From positions 1 to 64,000 of the forward strand of contig CALCEL010000017.1 in the NCBI GenBank assembly GCA_937900485.1: a stretch of 64,000 bases of DNA, in the 5' to 3' direction. Shown here piece after piece: positions 44,337-52,917 of the stretch. The first letter of the stretch is position 1; each line of letters opens with the position of its first letter. The translations under genes were made by a program, and so were the position numbers. The stretch comes from an uncultured Prevotellaceae bacterium (GTDB lineage: Bacteria > Bacteroidota > Bacteroidia > Bacteroidales > Bacteroidaceae). Under the pieces are notes generated by a model that had not been told where the DNA came from, searched no databases, and saw nothing but the letters and a program-made list of their open reading frames with translations.

Positions 44337-45731
44337 TTATAAATGTTCCGCTATACTTATTGCCTTACGCAATGCTCCAAGTTTATTGTTAACTTCCTGT
44401 AACTCATACTCAACATCACTTTTGGCAACAATTCCTCCACCAGCCTGAAACCATAACTCATTGTTTCTACTGACAAATGAACGTATCGTTATAGCCTGAT
44501 TCAAACTTCCGTTGAAACCGATAAAACCGATACATCCTCCATATGCTCCACGATTATGCGGCTCATACTCACTAATTAACTGCATAGCTCTAACTTTTGG
44601 AGCACCACTTAACGTTCCTGCAGGGAAAGTGTCAATAAATGTACGTATTGGATTAGCACCGTCATTCAGGACTCCACTAACTCTAGACACAAGATGTATA
44701 ACATGGCTATAATACTGCATGTCTTTATAAAAATCAACTTTAACATCATGACAATTCCTGCTTAAATCATTTCTGGCAAGGTCAACAAGCATAACATGTT
44801 CCGCATTTTCTTTTGGGTCATTCTGCAGATAACTAGCGTTCCTCTTGTCTTGCTCCATATCACCAGTACGTTTTGTGGTACCAGCTATAGGATCTATGTA
44901 AGCTTTTCCTTTTTCTATTTTACAATGAGTCTCAGGACTTGATCCGAAAATTCTGAAACCACCAAAATCAAAATAGAAAAGATAAGGACTTGGATTAACA
45001 CTTCTCAATGCTCTATACAACTTGAAATCATCTCCCTCATACGTTTGTACAAAACGACGTGATAAGACTATCTGAAAAACATCTCCTCTAAGACAATGTT
45101 TTATACCCTTACGGATATTTTTTCTATGTTGCTCATCTGTAAGTGTTGATTGACATTCGCCTACTGGATGGAAGTCATAAGTAGAATATTTCTTTTGAGT
45201 ACAATCATGTTCAAGCCTGTCCAAATCACCATTTTCCCCGTCGGACAAGAGTTGATTCAATATCATCTCATTTTTGAAATGATCAAACACAACAACATCT
45301 TTGTAAAGTACATACAACAGGTCTGGAGCGTCATTCTTCTCCAATGTCTCATCTTTCACTTCAATATTATCGAAGTAACGAACAGCATTAAAAGACGTAT
45401 ATCCAAACAATCCACAATATTCTGTGTTCACACCGGAGACATCAAACTTCGAAAGAAACTCATTGATAAGGTCCGCTGTATCATATTCTACCGTCAGCTT
45501 CTTTTCGACAAGATTATCACCAGGAAATTTCATTTTTCCGACACCATGCTCAACAGACACGCTGGCTATAGGTTGAATACCGATGAAAGACTTAGCATTC
45601 TCACCACCATGATAGTCTGAAGACTCCATAAGAACACTTTGTGGATATGCGTCTCTCACACGCAGATATGTGCTGACCGGTGTGTTAAGGTCACCGAGTA
45701 TTTTCTTTGATTCAATATGATATCTGTACAT
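44337..45731 (-). CDS. trpE: Anthranilate synthase component I
   Basis: A 464-residue chorismate-binding enzyme. The N-terminal region keeps the tryptophan feedback motif VLMESSD; the catalytic domain has FQIVLSRRF, FGSSPETHCK, DPIAGTTKRTG, LVDLARND and GTLSGAPKVRAM. So the enzyme is probably inhibited by tryptophan as well as being attenuated at the RNA level. The gene is second, 15 bp after trpB. Confidence 0.96.
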   Translation of the reverse strand: MYRYHIESKKILGDLNTPVSTYLRVRDAYPQSVLMESSDYHGGENAKSFIGIQPIASVSVEHGVGKMKFPGDNLVEKKLTVEYDTADLINEFLSKFDVSGVNTEYCGLFGYTSFNAVRYFDNIEVKDETLEKNDAPDLLYVLYKDVVVFDHFKNEMILNQLLSDGENGDLDRLEHDCTQKKYSTYDFHPVGECQSTLTDEQHRKNIRKGIKHCLRGDVFQIVLSRRFVQTYEGDDFKLYRALRSVNPSPYLFYFDFGGFRIFGSSPETHCKIEKGKAYIDPIAGTTKRTGDMEQDKRNASYLQNDPKENAEHVMLVDLARNDLSRNCHDVKVDFYKDMQYYSHVIHLVSRVSGVLNDGANPIRTFIDTFPAGTLSGAPKVRAMQLISEYEPHNRGAYGGCIGFIGFNGSLNQAITIRSFVSRNNELWFQAGGGIVAKSDVEYELQEVNNKLGALRKAISIAEHL

Positions 45732-45746
45732 ATAACATTCTATTTA

Positions 45747-46946
45747 TTAATTACCCATTACATCAATATATTTCAGATATGTATCCAAGTCCTTGTCACC
45801 TCGTCCACTGACAGTGAGCACAACGACATCGTCATGTTTGAACTGTTCACAAACTTTAGGAAGAATAGCCAAAGCGTGAGCGCTCTCCAAGGCAGGAATA
45901 ATTCCTTCTAGGCGTGTCAACTCATAAGCAGCCTTCAAAGCCTCATCATCATTAGCAGCCAATACTTGAGCTCTTCCCTTATCATGCAAATTGCAATGAA
46001 TAGGTCCAGTTCCGGGGTAGTCTAGACCTGCAGATATTGAATAAGGCTCAACAATCTGGCCGTCGTCAGTCTGCATCAGTTTGATACGGGAACCATGCAA
46101 TATTCCGACAGTACCAACCTGTAATGATGCCGCAGTCTGTCCCGTATCAACGCCCAATCCTCCAGCCTCACCAAGTATTATCTTCACTCTCTCATCATCA
46201 ATGTAATGATATATTGTTCCAGCAGCATTCGAACCACCTCCCACACAAGCCATCAGATAATCAGGATAATTCCTTCCTATTTTCTCCTCAAGCTGCCATT
46301 TTATCTCTTCAGATATCACACTCTGTAAACGCGCCACGATATCTGGATAAGGGTGAGGTCCAACTGTAGACCCTATAATATAAAAGGTGTCAGCAGGATT
46401 ACAACACCAATCACGTATTGCCTCATTGGTAGCATCCTTTAATGTCTTGTTTCCCGTCTCTACAGGAATAACTGTGGCACCTAACATTTTCATTCTCTCC
46501 ACATTCACGTGTTGCCTTTCCACATCCAAGGCCCCTTGATACACTGTACATGGCATATTCATAAGAGCGCAAGCCGTAGCTGTCGCCACGCCATGCTGTC
46601 CAGCACCGGTCTCTGCAATCACACGTGTCTTACCCATTTTCTTGGCGAGCAATATTTGACCAATTGCATTATTAATTTTATGTGCTCCGGTATGGTTCAA
46701 GTCCTCACGTTTTAAATACAAGCGACAGCCATACTTCTCACTCATACGCTTAGCATAGTAAAGTGGGGAAGGACGACCAACGTAATCCTTCAACAAGTCG
46801 TGATACTCTTTACGGAACTCGTCACTTTCCAGAATTTGGACATATGACTCCCTCAAGTTTTCTACAGTCTTATAGAGTATCTCGGGAATATAAGCGCCGC
46901 CGAACTCTCCGTAAAAACCATTCTCGTCAATTTTGTAAGATTCCAT
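45747..46946 (-). CDS. trpB: Tryptophan synthase beta subunit
   Basis: A 399-residue PLP enzyme joining indole and serine: PLP-Lys in GAHKINNAIGQ, AETGAGQHGVATA, the GGGSNAAG phosphate cradle and LSGRGDKD-like VSGRGDKDLDTY at the end. TrpB1 type. It is first in the operon, with the attenuator 48 bp upstream, so the order trpB-E-G-D-C-F-A is unlike the enteric operon. Confidence 0.97.
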   Translation of the reverse strand: MESYKIDENGFYGEFGGAYIPEILYKTVENLRESYVQILESDEFRKEYHDLLKDYVGRPSPLYYAKRMSEKYGCRLYLKREDLNHTGAHKINNAIGQILLAKKMGKTRVIAETGAGQHGVATATACALMNMPCTVYQGALDVERQHVNVERMKMLGATVIPVETGNKTLKDATNEAIRDWCCNPADTFYIIGSTVGPHPYPDIVARLQSVISEEIKWQLEEKIGRNYPDYLMACVGGGSNAAGTIYHYIDDERVKIILGEAGGLGVDTGQTAASLQVGTVGILHGSRIKLMQTDDGQIVEPYSISAGLDYPGTGPIHCNLHDKGRAQVLAANDDEALKAAYELTRLEGIIPALESAHALAILPKVCEQFKHDDVVVLTVSGRGDKDLDTYLKYIDVMGN

Positions 46947-46999
46947 TTCTAAATATTATTTGAGTTTGTGTATATAATTTGATTAGTTTTGAATAAAAA

Positions 47000-47027
47000 A
47001 GAGCTTATCGCAAGTACGATAAGCTCT
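47000..47027 (-). terminator. trp attenuator terminator
   Basis: Perfect 11-bp stem AGAGCTTATCG / CGATAAGCTCT (47017-47027 with 47000-47010 as transcribed), loop of 6, then T6 on the minus strand (46995-47000). It lies between the leader peptide and trpB, so it must be bypassed for operon expression. Confidence 0.9.
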
Positions 47028-47076
47028 TATATATCTATGCATTTTCACTTGGCGCATAGGGACACAAGCACGTGAC

Positions 47077-47136
47077 TTACGATTTTTCCAATCCTAAGTA
47101 ACGCCAACGCCAATATGTAAACATACTAATTCTCAT
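47077..47136 (-). CDS. trpL: trp operon leader peptide
   Basis: A 19-residue frame, MRISMFTYWRWRYLGLEKS, ending TAA. Trp codons flank an Arg codon in YWRWRY, the arrangement expected of a transcription-attenuation leader; a second in-frame ATG is at 47124. The Trp-codon stretch contains TTGGCG, which can pair with CGCCAA about 50 nt downstream; that segment is inside a CTATGC...GCATAG hairpin, so alternative folds before the terminator are possible. It starts just after the predicted transcription start. It resembles what is catalogued as the Bacteroidetes trp leader motif. Confidence 0.85.
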   Translation of the reverse strand: MRISMFTYWRWRYLGLEKS

Positions 47137-47144
47137 AACGGCGG

Positions 47145-47176
47145 CGAAGATACACATATTGTCATAAATAAACAAA
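47145..47176 (-). promoter_or_regulatory. trp operon promoter
   Basis: Minus strand TTTG (47173-47176), 20 bp, TATCTTCG (47145-47152; one change from TAnnTTTG). The predicted start is only a few bases ahead of the trpL ATG. Confidence 0.7.
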
Positions 47177-47177
47177 G

Positions 47178-47223
47178 AAATCAGGTAAAAAAATAAGCAC
47201 ATGAGTTATTTTTTACCTGATTT
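47178..47223 (-). terminator. Terminator of the fbp/secreted-protein transcript
   Basis: An 18-bp stem AAATCAGGTAAAAAA..TAA / TTATTTTTTACCTGATTT with U-rich arm, just upstream of the trp promoter, isolating the trp operon from the genes at 47316-50134. The 90 bp between it and 47316 hold nothing else. Confidence 0.8.
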
Positions 47224-47315
47224 CATACATATGACAGATAAACAATGACAAATACGGCATATTGTATTAAACATTTGTCAGTCTGTCGTCATACTTATTT
47301 ATATTGTAAAATACA

Positions 47316-48098
47316 TTACTTCACGAGAACAGTTTTTCCCTTGATAACATATATTCCCTTGGTGAGATTAGCCACATCCTCCAAAGATGCAGAAGAAGAC
47401 ACAAGCGCACCAGAGACGTTATATACGTTCACACGTTCGTTAGCTCTCACAACATCATTGATGCTTGAAGCGTCACCAGAATTAATATGATTACTTGTCA
47501 AGTATGTTGAGTTACCGCTTGACACCTTAACATAGCATCTGGTAGCGTAGAAACCTGTCGTTATGTCATCGACATTAACAAATGAGGCGTCCTGATTATC
47601 CTTAGCAAGAATACCATACAAACCTTTAGAGTCTGTTTTCTCATTTGCAGCAGCGAATGTAACAGACTCACCAGTATTTGCCACTGTATAAGTGACAGAT
47701 GGTTCACCGCCATCAATGACGACATCACTAACCTTTATTTTCTTTGTTGTAGACTCACCATTAAACTTTAATATATATGGCACATTAGCCTTCAGACCTT
47801 CCTCTTTACAATTCTGGAAATTCAGCTTTATTCCATTTCCGTCATTCTCCACACCCGCAAGTTTCTCGAGAATACAATCAGAACCGAAAAACTCATTAAG
47901 CTGTTCCTCAGACATATCAAAAGGAAGAGACAATGTATTCCATCCATTGAATACATACCTGAACACTGTCACGTTCACAGTTTTATCAACATATCTTGAC
48001 ACATCCGTACCACTATATGTGCTTAACGTGATGTTATCCTGCGCCACAGCTGTCATACACAATAAAGCCGCGGCCACCAATGTGTAAAATCTTTTCAT
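47316..48098 (-). CDS. Secreted protein with T9SS-like C-terminal domain
   Basis: A 260-residue exported protein: signal peptide 1-19 (ending TAVAQD), a beta-rich middle (NGWNTLSLPFDMSEEQL, YILKFNG, GLYGILAKDNQ), and a C-terminal ~60 residues with VNVYNVSGALV and LTKGIYVIKGKTVLVK. The last part has the layout of type-A Por/T9SS sorting domains (VYDxxG...L..GIYxV...K), although shortened. Related Prevotella proteins carry the same ending. Function unknown; 35 bp downstream of fbp, with a shared terminator. Confidence 0.7.
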   Translation of the reverse strand: MKRFYTLVAAALLCMTAVAQDNITLSTYSGTDVSRYVDKTVNVTVFRYVFNGWNTLSLPFDMSEEQLNEFFGSDCILEKLAGVENDGNGIKLNFQNCKEEGLKANVPYILKFNGESTTKKIKVSDVVIDGGEPSVTYTVANTGESVTFAAANEKTDSKGLYGILAKDNQDASFVNVDDITTGFYATRCYVKVSSGNSTYLTSNHINSGDASSINDVVRANERVNVYNVSGALVSSSASLEDVANLTKGIYVIKGKTVLVK

Positions 48099-48133
48099 AC
48101 AAATATAATTTTAAATGTTAATAAACTTATCCT

Positions 48134-50134
48134 TTATTTAGTGATTTCCTTAATCAATCCATTTCTATATGCGAACAGCAGTTCCTTCAAGTCATTGACC
48201 TTAGCCTTGAGCACCTGTCCCTTATCTGTATCCTTAACCTGCATTCGTTGTGAATTCAGCTCCACGATTTCCGTACTGCTCTTAATATCCTCACCTGTCA
48301 TTATTGCATGCTCAGCAGATTGGAAAGGTTGATGCTGCACCAACTCCAGACCTCTTGAGTGGAATGTCAGCGTATAACCGGCTATTCCTGTTTTAGGTTG
48401 GTAAGCCTTAGAGAAGCCTCCGTCGATAACAAGCAATTTTCCGTTAGCCTTTACAGGTGACTCCCCATTAACTAATTTCACAGGAACATGTCCATTAATT
48501 ATATGTCTGTGTTTACCGGTCACACCAAAGCTATCGAGAATCATATCAACCACCTTCTCATCATCATTATACTTATAATAGTATCCCTTTTCCTCAGAAT
48601 GAGTAGACTTATCTTTCAAGAAATACCTTTCGAAAGTAGACATCTTGTTCTTGTCAAACAAAGGAGAGTCTTTTCCACACCAAAGATACCAGATATAATC
48701 ACGTGCGAACTGTTTATTATCAGCAGTCACATCAGTACTGAAAGCTCGTCGTATCAATTGGCCCGTCTTTTTCATCAGTCTAATGCCAGAATACTTTTTT
48801 CCCTGTATCTCCACTTCTTTCAGAGAACCATCCTTGTTAAGAGGTACTGAACCATGAAACATCAGATTGCTATTAGAAATAGAATACATGCATCCATGAG
48901 CCAACAGACACTCCACATGCTTCTGAAGTTTCTCACTTGTCAAGAATGAATGCTCAAGTTTTCTCATCAACATCTCCTCCTCTTCTGTCAGCTCACTTTG
49001 ATGTCCCGGGATTAGAGTAGGGAAGTACGTATCCGTCATCTCGTACTCTTTGCCGTTAATGACACATACACCTTTCTCAAGATTAATACAATCAAGCAAC
49101 TTTCTGTTTTGCATTCCATACTCAGGATGAGCGTCAATCAGTCTTGTCTCTTCCTTGAATTGAATTATAGTTATCGCCTTATGCATCATGGCGTTCAGTC
49201 GACTAGTCTTCTCATCATCAGTTTTCTCATAGACACTGAGATTCTGGAATTGCGCACATGGGTCATCTTTATATTTCTCCATAGCAAACGTCGCCAAAGG
49301 AAGCAAGTTTATTCCATATCCATCCTCCAACGTTGCCATATTACCATACCTCAAAGACAGTCTCAGCACATTACACATGCAAGCTCTGTTTCCTGCCGCA
49401 GCTCCGAACCACTCCACGTCATGATTTCCCCAGACAATATCAAAATTCTGGTAATTACACAATGTCTCCATGATAAGATGCGCACCAGGTCCTCTGTCAA
49501 AGATATCACCAAGAATATGAAGCCGGTCTATCGCCAGCCTTTGTATCAGTCTACATATAGCAATTATAAACTGGTCTGCTCGTTGAGTCTCGATTATGCT
49601 CTCAACGATAACATTGTAATACTGATACTTTTTATCTGACACTAAAGGAGACTCGTGTAACAACTCCTCTATGATATATCCAAAATCCTTTGGCAAATCC
49701 TTACGAACCTTAGAACGAGTATATTTAGAACTGACCTCCCTGCAAACCTTAATCAACTGATTCAAGGTTATTGTGTAGAAGTCCTTCATGTTTGTCTCTT
49801 TCAGCTTTATCAGCTGCAGTTTTTGCTCAGGGTAATAGATTAACGTACAAAGGTTTTTCTTATCCTCAGCTCTGATAGTGTTACCAAAGATTCCTTCCAC
49901 CTTACGTTTGATATAACCAGACGCATTACGCAGAATGTGATTAAAAGCCTCACTCTCACCGTGCGGGTCACTTATAAAGTGTTCTGTCGGTTTTGGAAGA
50001 TTCAGTATTGCCTCAAGATTGATTATCTCCGTGCTTGCCTCCGCAATGCTCGGATAGGTTAACGAAAGAAGTTGTAAGTATCGCAAATCCTCCTTAATAA
50101 TGTCCTCACTAAGAATTTCTTCTGTCTTATCCAT
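48134..50134 (-). CDS. fbp: Fructose-1,6-bisphosphatase class III
   Basis: A 666-residue class III FBPase of the calcineurin-like metallophosphatase fold. Metal motifs: EHFISDPHGESE, LGDIFDRGPGAH, VWGNHDVEW and IINGHVPVK. It is found in Firmicutes and Bacteroidetes and is the gluconeogenic enzyme here. Typical length. The 5' region (50135-50350) contains a terminator-like hairpin, see that entry. Confidence 0.95.
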   Translation of the reverse strand: MDKTEEILSEDIIKEDLRYLQLLSLTYPSIAEASTEIINLEAILNLPKPTEHFISDPHGESEAFNHILRNASGYIKRKVEGIFGNTIRAEDKKNLCTLIYYPEQKLQLIKLKETNMKDFYTITLNQLIKVCREVSSKYTRSKVRKDLPKDFGYIIEELLHESPLVSDKKYQYYNVIVESIIETQRADQFIIAICRLIQRLAIDRLHILGDIFDRGPGAHLIMETLCNYQNFDIVWGNHDVEWFGAAAGNRACMCNVLRLSLRYGNMATLEDGYGINLLPLATFAMEKYKDDPCAQFQNLSVYEKTDDEKTSRLNAMMHKAITIIQFKEETRLIDAHPEYGMQNRKLLDCINLEKGVCVINGKEYEMTDTYFPTLIPGHQSELTEEEEMLMRKLEHSFLTSEKLQKHVECLLAHGCMYSISNSNLMFHGSVPLNKDGSLKEVEIQGKKYSGIRLMKKTGQLIRRAFSTDVTADNKQFARDYIWYLWCGKDSPLFDKNKMSTFERYFLKDKSTHSEEKGYYYKYNDDEKVVDMILDSFGVTGKHRHIINGHVPVKLVNGESPVKANGKLLVIDGGFSKAYQPKTGIAGYTLTFHSRGLELVQHQPFQSAEHAIMTGEDIKSSTEIVELNSQRMQVKDTDKGQVLKAKVNDLKELLFAYRNGLIKEITK

Positions 50135-50165
50135 TTATTAAAGCATTAAATTTAGGTATTATCTG

Positions 50166-50196
50166 CAAATATATAAATAAAATTATTTTACGGCAA
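50166..50196 (-). promoter_or_regulatory. Proximal fbp promoter candidate
   Basis: Minus strand TTGC (50193-50196), 19 bp, TATATTTG (50166-50173). -7 is exact; -33 has one change. Predicted start about 25 bp before the ATG. A second -7 box, TATTTTTG, is at 50352-50359. Confidence 0.5.
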
Positions 50197-50261
50197 CTTC
50201 AAAAGAGAATATTTAGACAATAAACATTACTGAAATTGAATACTTTCATTCACATACAAAA

Positions 50262-50296
50262 AAAGTGTCTCTCTTCACAGAGAAACACCTTCATTT
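50262..50296 (-). terminator. Terminator hairpin in the fbp upstream region
   Basis: GTGTTTCTCT / AGAGAGACAC stem on the minus strand (single G-U wobble), then T7. No minus-strand gene ends upstream of it, so it would act on transcripts from the 50352-50359 box: an attenuator or the end of a small RNA. Confidence 0.6.
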
Positions 50297-50299
50297 CTT

Positions 50300-50768
50300 T
50301 CAATAGGTATTAGTTTTTAAGGTAAAAAGATTGTTTCCAGGATAACTGACGCAAAAATATGCGTTTATTTTATTTTATTAACATTAGAATTTATGTTTAT
50401 AAACATATTTTTTACAAATGGAGCAATTACTTAAGAATTTTAAGAAAATTTAGCCGGAAAATTTACAATTCAACAACAACAAAAACATTATGACTTCCAT
50501 TTGTTACTGTTATCAAAAGTTAAACCTAAGAAAGCGTTACATTATTCACTCACATCAACATTACAACTACACACATCAGGTAAGCAAACAAAAAAAAACA
50601 CTATTCCACACATTCAAAATCCCAAATTAAAAAGTTTTGCTTAACTTCGTGCCCAAATATTGATTCAACTGTTCACAAATATAACGATTAGGGACGAAAC
50701 AGCAAATGAACATAACAGAAAAAGATTAAGCACAATTCGTCCCGACACTTTTAATAAACACAACAATA
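50300..50768. other. Gene-free region between fbp and the thioesterase
   Basis: AT-rich. Holds the distal -7 box (50352-50359) and, nearer the thioesterase, a spaced inverted repeat GGGACGAA (50690-50697) / TTCGTCCC (50740-50747), which might structure that gene's leader. A TAACTTCG box on the + strand is at 50642-50649. No reading frame I believe in. Confidence 0.45.
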
Positions 50769-51515
50769 ATGGATAAAAGACAAGGCAGCAGACAAATATC
50801 TGTTGACACATTTGACATAGACGCGTCAGGCTACATGAAAATAAGCTATTTGTCAAACCAACTACTGAAATGTGCAGAGACACACGCTACGAGACACGGG
50901 TGGGGAATGGATGAGCTCAACAAAAACGACAATACATGGGTTTTGTCACGCGTCGTAATAGAGTTTACAGACAATCTGCCAAAAGAGAACGAACAAATAA
51001 CCATAGAGACTTGGGTGGAATCCGTCATGAGACTCTTCACAGCAAGAAATTTCTGTTTTAGGAACGCTGCAGGCACTCCTGTTGGTTACAGCAGGACAAT
51101 ATGGGCAATGATAAACAGAAATAACAGAAAACCCGTTGATCTGAATACAATATGCGGAGACGACATAAAAGAGTGGTCGGCACCTGACATCGAATGTCCA
51201 ATCACAGGATACACAAAAATCTGCGTTAACGCTGACGAGCCTACAGACATCGTAAAAGTCAGATACAGCGACATAGACATGAACGGACACATGAACAGCT
51301 GCAGATACATAGAGCATGTCCTGGACCTGTTCAGTGAGGATTTTCACAAAAAACACAAAATAAAACGTTTTGAGATAGCATATATCTCAGAGTGTGTTTT
51401 CGGTGATGAATTATCATTGTTCAAGGAGAAGATCAGTGACAGAGAATATACAGTAGAGATATGTAAATCCGAGAACAACGAAGTGGCATGCCGAAGCAAG
51501 ATAATCTTTAACTAA
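50769..51515 (+). CDS. Acyl-ACP thioesterase
   Basis: A 248-residue FatA-type acyl-ACP thioesterase of two hotdog domains. The first half has GYMKISYLSNQLLKCAETHATRHGW and VLSRVVIEF; the second SDIDMNGHMNSCRYIEHVLD carries the family's catalytic Asn-His segment. It releases free fatty acids from ACP. Bacteroidetes members commonly are monocistronic, as here. The only + gene between 15.3 and 58.1 kb. Confidence 0.9.
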   Translation: MDKRQGSRQISVDTFDIDASGYMKISYLSNQLLKCAETHATRHGWGMDELNKNDNTWVLSRVVIEFTDNLPKENEQITIETWVESVMRLFTARNFCFRNAAGTPVGYSRTIWAMINRNNRKPVDLNTICGDDIKEWSAPDIECPITGYTKICVNADEPTDIVKVRYSDIDMNGHMNSCRYIEHVLDLFSEDFHKKHKIKRFEIAYISECVFGDELSLFKEKISDREYTVEICKSENNEVACRSKIIFN

Positions 51516-51548
51516 AGATAGAACATCTCAACAAAAACACAGTAGTCT

Positions 51549-52811
51549 TCAAGCACTTACATTTCGAGGATATCTATATATTATAGAGAAGACAAGAGCG
51601 ATTCCGATTGCCACAGGATAATACAAATACGGAATCAGGTCAAGAGGATTGAGTCCAGACAGGCTTGCCGCAATCAGCGTCTGTGCTCCGTAAGGCAGCA
51701 CCCCTTGCATGAAACATGACGCGGTGTCAAGAATAGATGCGCTTCGACGCTTGTCCACGCCATATTTATCAGCGATATCCTTTGCGATAGGACCAGCAGT
51801 TATGATTGCCACAGTATTATTCGCCGTACACAGATTAATCAGGCAGACCAGGGAGGCTATAGTCGCCTCAGCCCCTCTCTTGCCATTAATTCGTCGTGTC
51901 AACTTAGAGATAATATAATTAACACCGCCATTATGACGTATCACAGAAAGCATTCCGCCGGCAAGTATCGTTACCACAATAAGCTCACTCATTCCCAATA
52001 TACCGTTGTTGATTGACGCAAACCATCCAAACATATCAAACACGCCTTCATACATACCAATCAATCCGGTGAGAACCATACCGATTATCAGTACTATCAG
52101 CACATTTAATCCACATACAGCGGAAACAACCACAACGACATACGGCAGCACCTTAAGATAATCCACGTCCTCAGTCACATGTCCTGTATGCCCGTCTTTA
52201 CCGAGCAAGTAATACACGAAAAGCATCAAAACCGCAACAGGCGCCACAATCTTGACATTCACCTTGAACTTATCACTCATCTTGCAGCCTTGTGTCTGAG
52301 TGGCAATAATCGTAGTGTCACTGATAAACGACAGGTTGTCTCCGAAATATGTTCCACCGACTACCAGTCCAACCATAAGAGGCATACTGATTCCCTCGTG
52401 AGCCGCTATTCCCACAGCCACAGGAGTCAGTGCGGCTATCGTACCACATGACGTTCCTATACTTAGTGAAATAAAACAGGACGCCAAAAAGATTCCCGGC
52501 AATATCAAGGAGCCAGGTAGAAACCTCAAGACAGCATTGACTGTCGCGTCGACAGCCCCGACAGACTTGGCGCACTCAGCGAAAGCACCGGCGAGGATAA
52601 AAATCAGAAGCATCAACACCATCGCACTGTTTCCCGCTCCTTTGGCAAAGACGCCGACACGCTTATTCACGGACCCTTTCAAAGTACAGAAGGCATAGAT
52701 TGACGACACAAGAAACGCCACTGTGATAGGGACCTTGTAAAAGTCACGCGCAATGACACTAGTGGCAAGATACAGCAAAAGAAAAACAAACAACGGTGAT
52801 AAACTTCTCAT
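51549..52811 (-). CDS. NhaC-family Na+/H+ antiporter
   Basis: A 420-residue membrane transporter with about eleven hydrophobic segments. Family marks: GTSCGTIAALTPVAVGIA, GGTYFGDNLSFISDTTI, and LCTANNTVAIITAGPIAKDIA in the C-terminal half. Expected to exchange Na+ for H+ (some relatives carry malate or lactate). A GTG start at 52880 would add 23 residues ahead of the first helix; the ATG at 52811 lies just past the uxaA terminator and is preferred. Downstream of uxaA on the same strand. Confidence 0.85.
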   Translation of the reverse strand: MRSLSPLFVFLLLYLATSVIARDFYKVPITVAFLVSSIYAFCTLKGSVNKRVGVFAKGAGNSAMVLMLLIFILAGAFAECAKSVGAVDATVNAVLRFLPGSLILPGIFLASCFISLSIGTSCGTIAALTPVAVGIAAHEGISMPLMVGLVVGGTYFGDNLSFISDTTIIATQTQGCKMSDKFKVNVKIVAPVAVLMLFVYYLLGKDGHTGHVTEDVDYLKVLPYVVVVVSAVCGLNVLIVLIIGMVLTGLIGMYEGVFDMFGWFASINNGILGMSELIVVTILAGGMLSVIRHNGGVNYIISKLTRRINGKRGAEATIASLVCLINLCTANNTVAIITAGPIAKDIADKYGVDKRRSASILDTASCFMQGVLPYGAQTLIAASLSGLNPLDLIPYLYYPVAIGIALVFSIIYRYPRNVSA

Positions 52812-52893
52812 TTGAAAAACACATTTATATAACAGAACATCAAAACAGATTAAACAAACAATAAAGAATTGGGGAGCCACAAGATTTATAAAA

Positions 52894-52917
52894 GGAGTGA
52901 CATTACAATGTCACTCC
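52894..52917 (-). terminator. Terminator overlapping the uxaA stop codon
   Basis: Perfect 11-bp stem GGAGTGACATT / AATGTCACTCC with 2-nt loop; on the minus strand it includes the last codons and stop of uxaA and is followed by TTTTATAAATC. Confidence 0.8.
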
